A program made the position numbers and the translations under genes. From Gracilaria caudata (taxonomy: Eukaryota > Rhodophyta > Florideophyceae > Gracilariales > Gracilariaceae): a stretch of DNA of 64,000 nt. Location: assembly GCA_030374735.1 (NCBI GenBank), contig JASCIV010000040.1, positions 1 through 64,000 on the forward strand, in the 5' to 3' direction. Below the pieces are notes generated by a model, which was not told the origin of the DNA, did not search any database, and saw only the letters and a list, made by a program, of their open reading frames with translations. This document shows positions 9,208 through 19,103 of this stretch, piece after piece (the first letter of the stretch is position 1; each line of letters starts with the position of its first letter).

Positions 9208-11253
9208 ATGACGAGCGCGGTCGTGCGTGAGGAGGAGCTTGACGCCTCTTTGTACCCGATCGCTGTTCTGCTTGACGAGCTCAAACACGAGGACATTCAG
9301 CTGCGCCTCAACGCCACACGCCGCATCAAGACAATTGCCGAGGCGCTGGGCCCCGAGCGCACGCGTGGCGAGCTGTTACCGTTCATCACTGAGACCGTCG
9401 ATGACGAAGATGAGGTGCTGCTCACTCTGGCCGAGGAGCTCGGCGACTTTCTCGACGAGGTCGGCGGACCGGCGTACTGTCCCGTACTCGTCCAGCCGCT
9501 CGAGACGCTCGCCAATGCCGAGGAAACCGTCGTAAGGGAGAAGGCTGTCGAGTCTCTGTGCCGCCTTTCAAACCAGGTGCAACAACAATCGGAGGATGAC
9601 GCGCGCTCGTTGCACGTTGATCATATGTTCCCGCTTGCGCAGCGCCTGGCTAATGGCGACTGGTTCACATCACGCATCTCCGCTTGCGCGCTGTTTGCGG
9701 ACCTTTACACCCGCATTCCTAGCGATCGCACTGATTTGCGAACAGACATTCTGGATACGTACAAGAATTTGGTGCATGATACCACGCCCATGGTGCGCAG
9801 GGCTGCCGCTTCCAACATTGGAAACTTTGCGAGAGCTGTTCACGCTCATTCTCCTACGCTTGTCTGTGAGCAGTTGTTGCCGCTCTTTTCTGATCTTGTT
9901 GGCGACGACCAAGATAGTGTGAGGCTCATCATTGTGGAAAACGCACCTGTTTTTGCATCTCTTCTCAATCCGCAGGATGCCTCTGAATCGGCCGATGCTT
10001 CAATGTCCAGCGAAACTAATGGACCTTCCCCGTCGCCGGGTGGCCGAGCAGAAGGAGCTCAGGATGATAGTGCTGCAGCAAACCAAAGCGACGCTGACAA
10101 AGCAATCCAAGAGTCTCCTGCAACAGGAAACGGCCCAATTTCCCATCATCATACCGCTACAGAGCGCATTGTTGACATGGTTCGGGGATTCTCTGTTGAC
10201 AAGTCATGGCGAGTTCGCTACATGGTTGCGAACCGACTGAATGAGCTGTGTGATGCATTGGGACCCGAAGCAACCCGCAGCGATCTTCTGCCATCCTACA
10301 TTGCCATGCTTCAAGATAACGAACCTGAAGTGCGAACTGCAGCTGCATTCAAGGTCACCGATATTGCCAAGAGATTGGTTGCGTTACCACCGAAGCCGGG
10401 TTGTTCGTCTGGCTCGGACCACGTAATCTATGACATCTTTCCTAACGTGGAGCAATTAGTGAACGACAATTCTCAACATGTTCGAGCAGCACTGGCATCT
10501 AATATCATGGGCTTAGCACCTGTGCTTGGTGTCGACATCACAATCAGCCACCTAGTTGAGATTGTTCTTGCTCTCCTTAAGGATGAATATCCAGAGGTTA
10601 GATTGAACGTAATCACGCACTTGGACAAGGTAAGCTTCATCATGTCGATTGAGAAACTTAGTGATGAATTGCTTCCTGCCATTGTAGATCTAGCCGAGGA
10701 CAAGAATTGGAGAGTAAGACTGGCCATCATAGAGCGTATCCCTCTTCTTGCGAGGCAATTAGGAAAGGATTTCTTCGAAGAAAACAATAAGTTGGGTGAC
10801 TTGTGCATCAGCTGGCTAGGGGATTGTGTATTTTCAATCCGCGAAGCGGCTATTAAGAACCTCCGAGCTCTAACGGAGATATTTGGTTTAGACTGGGCTA
10901 AAGAGTACATTGTTCCGCAAGTGATGGAAATGTATGACAAGTCTGGGAATTATTTGCTAAGAATGACTGCGCTTCATGCAATTGGCGTTTTATCAGAGGT
11001 TCTGGGGCCTGAAACTGTGGAAGAATCATTTTTGCCCATCGTGACTGAACGCGCATCAAGGGATCCTGTTCCTAACGTCCGTTTTTGTTCTGCGAAAACA
11101 TTGAACCGGGTGATTCCGTTTGTGAGGGAGGATGTGAGGGAAAGTAAGATACGCCCGTGTTTGATGTCACTAGCAGATTCATCTGAGAAGGACCAAGATG
11201 TTAATTACTTTGCTCAACAAGCTCTGTTGAAACTGAGCACCTGCCCGACTTAA
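9208..11253 (+). CDS. PP2A 65-kDa scaffold subunit A (HEAT repeats)
   Basis: 681 aa, made of HEAT repeats throughout. It scaffolds the catalytic C and regulatory B subunits of protein phosphatase 2A. Diagnostic stretches include LYPIAVLLDEL near the N-terminus, ERTRGELLPFI, DTTPMVRRAAASNIG, DEQDSVRL-like GDDQDSVRLI, DKSWRVRYMVANR and DVNYFAQQALLKLS at the C-terminus. The family is usually about 590 aa. The extra length is mainly an insertion at residues about 253-316, between HEAT repeats, rich in Ser, Ala, Asp, Gln and Asn, plus a shorter loop around GCSSGSDHV. Single exon; ATG at 9208 gives the expected N-terminus. Confidence 0.95.
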   Translation: MTSAVVREEELDASLYPIAVLLDELKHEDIQLRLNATRRIKTIAEALGPERTRGELLPFITETVDDEDEVLLTLAEELGDFLDEVGGPAYCPVLVQPLETLANAEETVVREKAVESLCRLSNQVQQQSEDDARSLHVDHMFPLAQRLANGDWFTSRISACALFADLYTRIPSDRTDLRTDILDTYKNLVHDTTPMVRRAAASNIGNFARAVHAHSPTLVCEQLLPLFSDLVGDDQDSVRLIIVENAPVFASLLNPQDASESADASMSSETNGPSPSPGGRAEGAQDDSAAANQSDADKAIQESPATGNGPISHHHTATERIVDMVRGFSVDKSWRVRYMVANRLNELCDALGPEATRSDLLPSYIAMLQDNEPEVRTAAAFKVTDIAKRLVALPPKPGCSSGSDHVIYDIFPNVEQLVNDNSQHVRAALASNIMGLAPVLGVDITISHLVEIVLALLKDEYPEVRLNVITHLDKVSFIMSIEKLSDELLPAIVDLAEDKNWRVRLAIIERIPLLARQLGKDFFEENNKLGDLCISWLGDCVFSIREAAIKNLRALTEIFGLDWAKEYIVPQVMEMYDKSGNYLLRMTALHAIGVLSEVLGPETVEESFLPIVTERASRDPVPNVRFCSAKTLNRVIPFVREDVRESKIRPCLMSLADSSEKDQDVNYFAQQALLKLSTCPT

Positions 11254-11789
11254 AAGAGCAACAACATTCCGAACTGGAACTCAAAAACCGGTGTATAGCA
11301 ACGCATAGAAGGAACTGAAGTCTGCTTCGCACTGTTACGAAAGGCAGATAGTAATCATAGTATCAGATAGATCTTGATGGGTGTGTTTTATCTTACGGTA
11401 TACCTATTTGTCGCGTGCCACCGAAATTTCGTGGAGCATTCCGAACGGTGAACAGACATCACAGCAGTAAATCTGACTCTCCATATCGTTCGCACTAAGT
11501 TGATCAGTTGATTTCGGAAATATAGGTGGTGAGGTGCGAAGTGCTTTTTTGTGGAGCCAGCGCGATTGTTCAATGTCTATTTCAAGTACGGTAAAGTGAT
11601 ACTTTGTAACAAACCAAGGAAGGCAAGAACGCCGACGTGGGTTGGTTTCTCACAACCGATCTTGACTTGTTTTTACATGTGTCATAATGCGAACACCTTC
11701 TCCGCGACATCGCAGCCATGAACGACATGCGAAGAGACTGCCATAATACTCGGCACAAAAGGCGTTGTGCCTCCATACATCCACTCTGC
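11254..11789. other. Convergent 3' region, no gene seen
   Basis: It lies between the PP2A-A stop and the DHCR24 stop, which face each other. Only short overlapping frames are present. Confidence 0.5.
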
Positions 11790-13523
11790 TCATTTATTCG
11801 CTGCGAGTGCTGAAGCGCTGGTGTTCTTACGGCCAACCTTATAATACACATCCATGAAAGTCTCATGGGCTTTGTACTTCTCCCTGCATTTCTGATATAA
11901 CGTTTTGTCGAACATCTTCCAGAAGTCTTCTTCATTCAGCTCGGACACGGCGTAGAGCGTTTGATAACCATGGTTCTCGATAAGCCATTGTTCGAGCTTG
12001 TGACTCGCAGCCGCATTGTCGAACTTCTCCTTTCGAAGAATATGACCTGGTGTGTACCAAATACCAAGATCTGTAAACATTTGCGCTTCTTTCGTGTCCC
12101 CCTGATCCAACTCACCTTTGTCGTAGTCTTTCTCACAGTCTAACATTGTTCCCCTTCGTGTTTTGAAAACACGATGCGGACATAACCATAATGGGTAAAT
12201 ATCGTACTCATCGTGCATCAGCTCCATACACTCAGCCGTCTTACGCAGTGGAACAAGAATATCTTGTGCCACAAATCGCGACGTGTAGTACTCCCACATT
12301 TTCCCAAATGTTGTTAGCTTCAGAAAGCTCACCCTTGGGGGCATGAGCCATCCCAGGAACCATCGAAACAAGACGTGGTTTCCCATTGGCACCAGCAAAT
12401 CTGCTTCCCAATAGAGACTCCTGGTATGTCGATGATAGTAGTCTCTGGTTGGAACATACTCAACGACAGGCGAACCATCTACTGTTTTGTCTAGAATTGC
12501 TTCCTTGACATGCTTATGAAACCAAGGCTTAAACCAGTAGCCCATCGCATTTATCTTTCCTTTGTTGGCTTCGTCTTCATCAACGTAATCAGCAGTCATG
12601 ATCACTCCGCGATTGGAGCTATACATCAAGCCTTCCACATACTCCGCCCAAGGCTTGTCGGTGGGAACGAGAAAGTGGTTCCAAGCCTTACACATTTCTT
12701 CAATAGTTCCTGCCACGGGATAGTATGTCACTTTCATGTACGGCTTCACTTTTATGATGCGCATTTCAACCCCAACCAACATTCCAATGGCGCCGTAAGA
12801 CCAAGGGATGGCATAGAAAAGATCGCTGTGTTCGTTGTCTCTGGTAGCGGTTACTGCACGACCTCCCGAAAGGACGATTTCCATTGATACAACTTCATCA
12901 TAGAACAGGCCGTACTTATGACTTGAACCTTCGATACCGTACCCGCAAACCAACCCTCCAACAGTGAGATCGTCGTATTCAGGGACAATCGGGATACAGA
13001 CCCCCATTTTCAACAAAGTAGCGGTAATGTATCCCATCGTTACATATGGCTCCATCTTCACTATCATCCGATCCATGTCTACCTCGACAATGTCCGCCAA
13101 GTCAGAAAGATCCACTTCATATCGGGAACTCCGTTTGTACGCCGAGTCGCGATTCGTAACGCTCCAAAACGACGGTCGAGCCGTGCAAACCAAGCCATGA
13201 TAACCAGGGCGATGCTTCTCCAGACTAGAACGTACTCGTTCAACACGGTCAAGATGCTTGCGAATCGTGGCAGGCCCGCGAATTAACGCTTTGACCCATG
13301 CTCGTAGCAAGTGAAGACGAGCCCAGACAAAAGACAACGGGAGCACAACAGGAATGATGACGATCCATCGAAATTGCATTAAGAAGTCGATCAGATGGAA
13401 GGGTGCTCGCGGGTGGTGAATTATCGGCCTCGGAAGAGACTCAGGTTTCCACCACCAATTTCCCGTTTCTCTTCGCTCTTCAGATTCGGACGCAGCGCCA
13501 TTTCGCACATCATCCGAAGCCAT
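11790..13523 (-). CDS. Delta24-sterol reductase (DHCR24 / DWARF1-DIMINUTO type)
   Basis: 577 aa, single exon. It is an FAD-dependent oxidoreductase that reduces the side-chain double bond of sterols. A hydrophobic N-terminal anchor (about 45-70, FRWIVIIPVVLPLSFVWA) suggests ER membrane attachment. The FAD-binding core carries PEYDDLTVGGLVCGYGIEGS followed by SHKYGLF, nearly as in animal and plant enzymes. The C-terminal half keeps family blocks such as YPLWLCPHR and the WYTPG segment. Length and anchoring match the family. In red algae this enzyme would act in cholesterol-type sterol synthesis. Start ATG at 13523 precedes a short charged cytosolic tail. Confidence 0.93.
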   Translation of the reverse strand: MASDDVRNGAASESEERRETGNWWWKPESLPRPIIHHPRAPFHLIDFLMQFRWIVIIPVVLPLSFVWARLHLLRAWVKALIRGPATIRKHLDRVERVRSSLEKHRPGYHGLVCTARPSFWSVTNRDSAYKRSSRYEVDLSDLADIVEVDMDRMIVKMEPYVTMGYITATLLKMGVCIPIVPEYDDLTVGGLVCGYGIEGSSHKYGLFYDEVVSMEIVLSGGRAVTATRDNEHSDLFYAIPWSYGAIGMLVGVEMRIIKVKPYMKVTYYPVAGTIEEMCKAWNHFLVPTDKPWAEYVEGLMYSSNRGVIMTADYVDEDEANKGKINAMGYWFKPWFHKHVKEAILDKTVDGSPVVEYVPTRDYYHRHTRSLYWEADLLVPMGNHVLFRWFLGWLMPPRVSFLKLTTFGKMWEYYTSRFVAQDILVPLRKTAECMELMHDEYDIYPLWLCPHRVFKTRRGTMLDCEKDYDKGELDQGDTKEAQMFTDLGIWYTPGHILRKEKFDNAAASHKLEQWLIENHGYQTLYAVSELNEEDFWKMFDKTLYQKCREKYKAHETFMDVYYKVGRKNTSASALAANK

Positions 13524-14266
13524 TGCATGAAAGCTATCCTGAGAAGACTTGTTGTTAAGCGCTCCTTCCGTACAATCTCAGCGCCTGAAATTGCATCCAG
13601 GTCTGAAACAACGCACAACACAGGCTCTATGTATGTGTGTCTCAAGCCCTTTTGGACACTGGCACCGATGTTGAAAAGCGTAGGCCCGATTCAGTGTTTG
13701 TTGGAGCTTGTGATTAGAATTACACGTTCTCGAGTTGAACTTGGTAGTCGGTCAATCACGGAATGCTTCAGCAGTGAGAGGACCCTGCTACGCTCCATGT
13801 CAGAACAGTTTTGCCTTGTACGTGTAGCGTTCTCCTTGTAACCTTACAAAGGTATCATACACTATACCTGGATGATTGCGGATGAACGTGCCAAGGTCTG
13901 TAACATTACGCATTATTTGACCCATCGAGGGTAGATAAAAGAGTCCCCTGGACTTTACTGCTCAATTTTTGCTACTTTTTATTTGCTCACGTCGGGATTT
14001 ATCTAGATAAATCTACATGCATCGCTGCAACTCTTAAAAGGTTGGGGTGAGAGTCGATGTTCATAAAACCGAAGGTGAACGGGTGGGTTAATGTTGGTAA
14101 CTTAACCGCAAAGGGGGGAGGGTTAGAGGCACAAGCAAGCCCTGTTTGAACTGTCGGAGACATAGCGCATTTGCCGGGTGGTGTACAACTCCCGGGACTT
14201 GTAAATCTTCTTCATCACGAGTACCTCTCTCCGTCGTACTCCAGTACGATACCAGTCCGCCCAACA
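13524..14266. other. Shared upstream region of two divergent genes
   Basis: It separates the starts of DHCR24 (minus) and TFIIB (plus), so it should contain both promoters. A TCTAGATAAATCTA stretch at about 14000 is the most AT-rich, palindrome-like part. No gene is supported. Confidence 0.45.
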
Positions 14267-15298
14267 ATGAGTTCAGTGAACGGTATGCCCAGCTTGGCTC
14301 CGCCGATGGAGCGGGAAATGCCTGAAGAATGTCCCGAATGCGGCTCGGATGATATTGTCGAGAACTGGAGAGAAGGCACGGCGGATTGCAGGGGCTGTGG
14401 CCTCATTCTTATTGAGAGACTACTAGACCTTGGCACTGAATGGCGAACATTCACCTCCGAAGAAGGAGACGACCCGAATCGTGCAGGTCCGGCAAACAAC
14501 CCACTGCTCGAATTTGAGCATGGCACGAGCATCGGAACCGGTGCCAAAGGCGGTGGAGCGCTTAGCGTGTCGCTCAACCGTGCGCAGAACAGGAATGCGA
14601 CATCCGCTGCTGATAAGGTGATGATGGAAGTAATTCAACGGATCGGCAGATACCGTGAACGTTTGAATCTGGCTAAGTCGGTGAGCGACCGCGCGTTAGA
14701 GCTCTTCAAGAGATATCAAGACCAATTGACTACCAAGGTAGTATCTACTCCAGGAGAACCCGACAAGCGTGTGAGAACGAGAACACTTCGCGAAGAGGAA
14801 GTGAACGAAATCGTTGCATCAAGTCTGTTCATCGCGTGCAGGAATCAGAAGGTGGCACGCTCCTACAAGGAAATCTGTTCGTTGACTGGCGTGCCCAAAA
14901 AGAACGTGGGCGCCACTGTGAAGAAGATGGAGCGACAGCTGACGGACGCTAAGACGACTTACGTTCGCGGTACCGATGACTTCGTGACGCGCTTCGGCAA
15001 CTTCCTGGACCTGCCTCGCGATGTGATCAACGCGGCGGATGCAGTAGCTAATGAAATGCAGAATCATGAGGTGCTGCATGGTAAGACATACACGACTCTG
15101 GCAGCAGCAAGCATCTACATTGTCACGCTTCTGTGCAAAGAGGAGCATAGAAGAAGTGCGAAGGAAATTGCGGACGTGACCGGCGTTGCTGAGGTGACTA
15201 TCAAGTCAACGTACCGGCTTTTCTACCCGTACATTGAGGGAGTCGTGCCTGAGGACTTCGAGTGCGCGGTGAGCGTGTCAGACCTACCGCAGCCGTAG
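14267..15298 (+). CDS. Transcription initiation factor TFIIB
   Basis: 343 aa from the first ATG; the open frame extends further upstream without a Met. It bridges the TATA-binding protein and RNA polymerase II. The N-terminal zinc ribbon is CPEC-x15-CRGC (residues about 22-43), all-Cys where animals have C-x2-H. The B-reader/linker follows as LLDLGTEWRTF. Two cyclin-like repeats occupy about 120-330 (IVASSLFIACRNQKVARSYK and LAAASIYIVTLLCKEEHRRS). Single exon. The length and conserved TFIIB repeats argue against Brf or other TFIIB relatives. Confidence 0.93.
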   Translation: MSSVNGMPSLAPPMEREMPEECPECGSDDIVENWREGTADCRGCGLILIERLLDLGTEWRTFTSEEGDDPNRAGPANNPLLEFEHGTSIGTGAKGGGALSVSLNRAQNRNATSAADKVMMEVIQRIGRYRERLNLAKSVSDRALELFKRYQDQLTTKVVSTPGEPDKRVRTRTLREEEVNEIVASSLFIACRNQKVARSYKEICSLTGVPKKNVGATVKKMERQLTDAKTTYVRGTDDFVTRFGNFLDLPRDVINAADAVANEMQNHEVLHGKTYTTLAAASIYIVTLLCKEEHRRSAKEIADVTGVAEVTIKSTYRLFYPYIEGVVPEDFECAVSVSDLPQP

Positions 15299-15797
15299 GA
15301 GGGCTTACGATAGCTGCGATTGGAGCAGGAGCGGGGCTTATTCGATCCCTCCACCCTTGTACTATTTAGATTGGCGGTTAACAACTAGTAAAGGCGCACA
15401 GTGCATAACTTTGTAACGCTCTGCCGATGTGCCGAAAGCAGTTGCTCCACGCAGTTGGCTGTTGCTCAAGGTTAAGCGCGTGCCAACCCTCGTCGGTATT
15501 ACTGCACAGGCGCGAGGGTGGCATCAGCTCTGCGACAGCGTGCCTTGTGGCCAAAGGCACCTCCAGCGGCTGCGTCCGCAGCGCGTCTGCGGCTCGCGCA
15601 CTGCGGCGCGAACGACGCGCGGAAAGGTACAAATCGAAGCGGAAAAAGCGCGCTAAAAGAAAACGCGGCGCCGGTTGACGTGGCGTTGACGCCGGGGGAG
15701 CGCCTGGCCGCACCCATCGGCTCCCAGCCGTCCGATCAAGCCGCGCCGACCGGCGCCCCGCGCGCACGCGGCCCCGCTCCCTCCTCCCTGCATCATC
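15299..15797. other. Intergenic, GC-rich promoter region
   Basis: The region between the TFIIB stop and the GLTSCR gene start is GC-rich with many overlapping frames and no supported gene. Confidence 0.45.
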
Positions 15798-18700
15798 ATG
15801 AGCGAACCCGACCGCCGCCTCTTCGCCGAGCTTCCCTCCGACACCGACCCGCCCCCCTTCCCCTCGCTGCCGCTTCCCAACCCCATGCAACCCCCCGCGT
15901 CTGCACCCACCCCGCCGCAGCACCCGCTCGTTTCGCTAGCCACCGCCGCTCATAAGAAGCCCCGCAAGCCGCAACCACGTCGCCCTCGTCCCAAGCCGGC
16001 CGCCCCTACGCTTCTCCCCGCTCCCGCCCCCAACGTCTCGGCGCCTCCTCCGCAGCTTCCGCACCACATCTCCCAGCATCCGCTTGGTCACATGTTCATG
16101 CATTCTCACCCATCCCTTTTCCAACAACAGTTCCCTCCGCAGCCTCAATCTCACCATCTCCGCGCCGCTCTTCTCCCCCAGCAGCAGAAACTGCCGCAAC
16201 AAACGCAATCGCAAGCGCGGCAAACGCAGCAACCACAGCAGCAGTCGCAGCAGCAACCACAGCGACAGCGACAGCCGCAGCCGCAGCCACCGCCGCAGCC
16301 ACAGCAGCAGCCACAGCAGCAGCCTCAGCAGCCACAACCACAGCAGCAGCAGCGACAGCAACAGCAAACGCAGCAGCAACAGCAACGGCAACGGCAACAG
16401 CAACAGCCGCCACCCCATCAACTCGCATTCATTCGTTCACAGGCTTCCATCCCCACTTCAAATCATCCATCACCCTCTCTGTACTCCAGGCTGCCCACCT
16501 CGGACCAAAATGCTGCGTCTTTGCAACCGCCGCAACAGCAACATCACCATCAGCAACCTCAAATAGGTGGTGACCCCCGTCTCGCTAAATTCGATGTGGC
16601 TACTCTCGAGCAAGTGTTACGAACAACAACGGACCCTCAAGTTTTCGCTACGCTGAGCAAACACCTCAACTTCTTACGCAGCAAATCCGCTTCTAAAATC
16701 CTTCCCACTCAACAGATCCAAAGTTCCGCTTCCACATTTTCCTCTCAAGTCAATTCGCATGTTCACCAAACGCCGCCCGTTGCACCATCGCAGCCAAACT
16801 TTCGTCTGGGCGCATCGCCGAGCGTTTCGCAAAATACATTGCTTCAAAGACAGCGATTGCTTCAAAAACAGCATTTGTACAATCAGCATCACCTTAATCC
16901 GCAGCGCTCACTGGCTCACGATTCCAACGCCCTATCTACGTTTCCGTTTAATGCCACGTCTTCACAGGATCCTCTCACCGCTAGCCTCACTCAAAACATT
17001 GGAAATCTCCCGCCGCATCTTCAACATCACCTACAAGCACAACTGCAATCTCGCCAACTGCAAGCGCAGCAAGGGCTCGAAGTGCAAAAGTCTAAAGCTA
17101 ATTCATCGCACTCGCAAGCATCGCAAGCCACTCATAGTAATTCAACATCACGAAGGCCGTCACCGTCAAACAAGCGACCACCAAGGCATAGCCCGAAAAC
17201 TGCGACTGTCGGCGTTTCGGACATCAATGGCGTCGCTTCATCCACATCTGGTGCACGAGCTAATCCAAATCATGCTCTGTCCCAATCTTTTGAAGACACA
17301 CAGTCTATCGGGTCCATGCGCCAGACAGACCTGCGGAACACTAATCCAGCCCGTACTGCTTCGCAGTTTTTGCCGTCGAGTGCTGTGAATCCATTGGTAC
17401 AAGCTCAAACTCCCTCTTTGCTGCCGGATACGCCAGTTAGCTTTGAGATTGACGCGAAGAAGATTGATGATGAACGCAAACGAGTGCTTAGAGAGCGCGA
17501 ACTCAAGGGCAGGGGCAATCAGAAGAAGCAAAGATTACAGCATCGCCCGTGGAATGACTACCTGCGCGTGCATAACCCGGATTACACCACTCCCTTTCAT
17601 GGCTTGGTAGATGCGTTCGAGCGAATCGTTCCCTTCCACGTCCTTTTGCCGCCAGAAGATTCCTCAGTTTCTTCGGAAGAGTGGAGGAAATGCACGGATG
17701 ACCTCAGTGAAAAGTACAACGTCTATTATAAGAAACTTCGTGGTCATTGCGATCGATTATACGACAGCAATTTTGAAGCTATTGGCGAAGAGACAGTCTT
17801 TGGGCAGAGTTCGTTAACAACCGAAGACTCCATATTGATGGAGAGAATCCTGCTCGACGACTACTCGGAAACTGTGCGAAGGGAAATCGTTTTGGCTCAG
17901 AGAAGGGCTGCAGAAGCCGAAGCGAAGAAGTTGGAAGAGCTAAACCGTCAGCGTCAACTTTTGCAGAATCAAGTGCAACAAGGCTTATCAGCGGGTGGCG
18001 CGCCTGCCTCGTCTCCAACTCAGATGCAGCAGTTCTCGGGGAATCCCCCTCTTCACCCCGGGCCTCAACCCTCCTTCGACTCTTTGTCAGGTTCGCTTGG
18101 TGTGTCGAATGGCTCTGTCTCTGCTTCGCATGTTATCGTATCAGCCGGAGCTCAAGCGGCCCTGTGGAGGCAAGCCAATCCTGGTTCTTCACAAATGCTT
18201 TCCGCGATTCAGAACAATAGCGTGGTACAAACTAACTCGTCGAGGTTGGTAGGGGTTAATGCAGCACAACTGCAACGCTTTGGCACCAACAGTGGTAGTG
18301 ATCCGGGTGTCGTGAGTCAGGGACGAGCTGCGTCATCTGGTTCTGAAGTGTTCCTGGCGAACCGTCCATCCGAGCAACTTCATGCTGAACAATACATGTT
18401 GGCTCAGTCTCAGCTTTCAAAATCAGCAGGTGTCGATCGAAGTGAAACGGTAATCCCGGAAGTTGGATCGTCTGGTTTGACGGATGGTATGGTGGTTGGT
18501 CCGGAACACATGGTTAGTGAAAACTTGGTGAACGTTGAAATGAGCCGTACAATGCATATGACGTCTGTAGGAAGCGCGGGTTCACAAGCTAGCGCGGGAG
18601 TAGAAGAGAATGGTGGTAACCAGATAACGTTGACAGGAAGCGGATCAAATTCCGTCGCGGAAGACAGTTCAGCTGGGCATAATGATGTCAGTGGACAAGA

Positions 18701-19103
18701 GCTTGACAACGTTGCGGAAGATAACGGCTTGCTTTCTTCATTCAACAACGATGCTAACGTCGGGTTGAATGGGCACGGGAGTCTTGGGACGGGAAGACGG
18801 AACGGAGTTTCGTCAGAGGGTACTCCTCAGTCGTTCGGAATACAGGATGGTTCGAATGCCGCTGCAAGTTTATTGGGGAACGTGGGTAGTGTGGATGGAT
18901 CGCTGGAGCGTAGAAATGCTATGGGAGAGAATAAGGATATCAGTCAAAACGTTTCTTCAGGGGAGAAGTCAAGTGTCGGTGAGCTAGGTGATGGGGAGAG
19001 CGAAGTGAGACAGAGCGACACGAGTGAAATGAGAAAGGAGAGTGGAAAGCAAGAAGTAGGCGCGTTGGCAATGGGCTCTTTATTAAACGCGGAGGAGAGG
19101 TAG
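15798..19103 (+). CDS. GLTSCR-domain protein, BRIP/BICRA-like SWI/SNF subunit
   Basis: 1101 aa, single exon. Residues about 1-330 are rich in Pro and Gln. Residues about 575-700 match the GLTSCR1 domain: PWNDYLRVHNPDYTTPFHGL, then FERIVPFHVLLPPEDS, and a helical end with LTTEDSILMERILLDDY. In animals BICRA/BICRAL, and in plants BRIP1/2, use this domain to join the BRM/BRG-type chromatin remodeler. A coiled coil rich in Ala, Glu and Gln (RRAAEAEAKKLEELNRQRQL) follows, then a long Ser/Asn/Gly-rich tail. I infer a nuclear remodeler subunit. The domain match is by eye. Confidence 0.75.
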   Translation: MSEPDRRLFAELPSDTDPPPFPSLPLPNPMQPPASAPTPPQHPLVSLATAAHKKPRKPQPRRPRPKPAAPTLLPAPAPNVSAPPPQLPHHISQHPLGHMFMHSHPSLFQQQFPPQPQSHHLRAALLPQQQKLPQQTQSQARQTQQPQQQSQQQPQRQRQPQPQPPPQPQQQPQQQPQQPQPQQQQRQQQQTQQQQQRQRQQQQPPPHQLAFIRSQASIPTSNHPSPSLYSRLPTSDQNAASLQPPQQQHHHQQPQIGGDPRLAKFDVATLEQVLRTTTDPQVFATLSKHLNFLRSKSASKILPTQQIQSSASTFSSQVNSHVHQTPPVAPSQPNFRLGASPSVSQNTLLQRQRLLQKQHLYNQHHLNPQRSLAHDSNALSTFPFNATSSQDPLTASLTQNIGNLPPHLQHHLQAQLQSRQLQAQQGLEVQKSKANSSHSQASQATHSNSTSRRPSPSNKRPPRHSPKTATVGVSDINGVASSTSGARANPNHALSQSFEDTQSIGSMRQTDLRNTNPARTASQFLPSSAVNPLVQAQTPSLLPDTPVSFEIDAKKIDDERKRVLRERELKGRGNQKKQRLQHRPWNDYLRVHNPDYTTPFHGLVDAFERIVPFHVLLPPEDSSVSSEEWRKCTDDLSEKYNVYYKKLRGHCDRLYDSNFEAIGEETVFGQSSLTTEDSILMERILLDDYSETVRREIVLAQRRAAEAEAKKLEELNRQRQLLQNQVQQGLSAGGAPASSPTQMQQFSGNPPLHPGPQPSFDSLSGSLGVSNGSVSASHVIVSAGAQAALWRQANPGSSQMLSAIQNNSVVQTNSSRLVGVNAAQLQRFGTNSGSDPGVVSQGRAASSGSEVFLANRPSEQLHAEQYMLAQSQLSKSAGVDRSETVIPEVGSSGLTDGMVVGPEHMVSENLVNVEMSRTMHMTSVGSAGSQASAGVEENGGNQITLTGSGSNSVAEDSSAGHNDVSGQELDNVAEDNGLLSSFNNDANVGLNGHGSLGTGRRNGVSSEGTPQSFGIQDGSNAAASLLGNVGSVDGSLERRNAMGENKDISQNVSSGEKSSVGELGDGESEVRQSDTSEMRKESGKQEVGALAMGSLLNAEER
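16190..16413 (+). repeat. CAG/CAA-rich tract encoding polyglutamine-like stretch
   Basis: Interrupted CAG, CAA, CCG and CGA triplets encode a Gln/Pro/Arg-rich tract inside the GLTSCR gene. Such tracts are prone to length change between strains. Confidence 0.8.

Noticed and set aside
8792..9230. Three overlapping open frames of about 130-140 codons
   Set aside because: They result from the C-rich composition; all three frames are open at once and encode low-complexity Arg/Pro/Ala sequence.
14171..14266. 32-residue N-terminal extension of TFIIB
   Set aside because: The extension begins with TTG and not ATG; the protein from 14267 already has the full TFIIB domain set.
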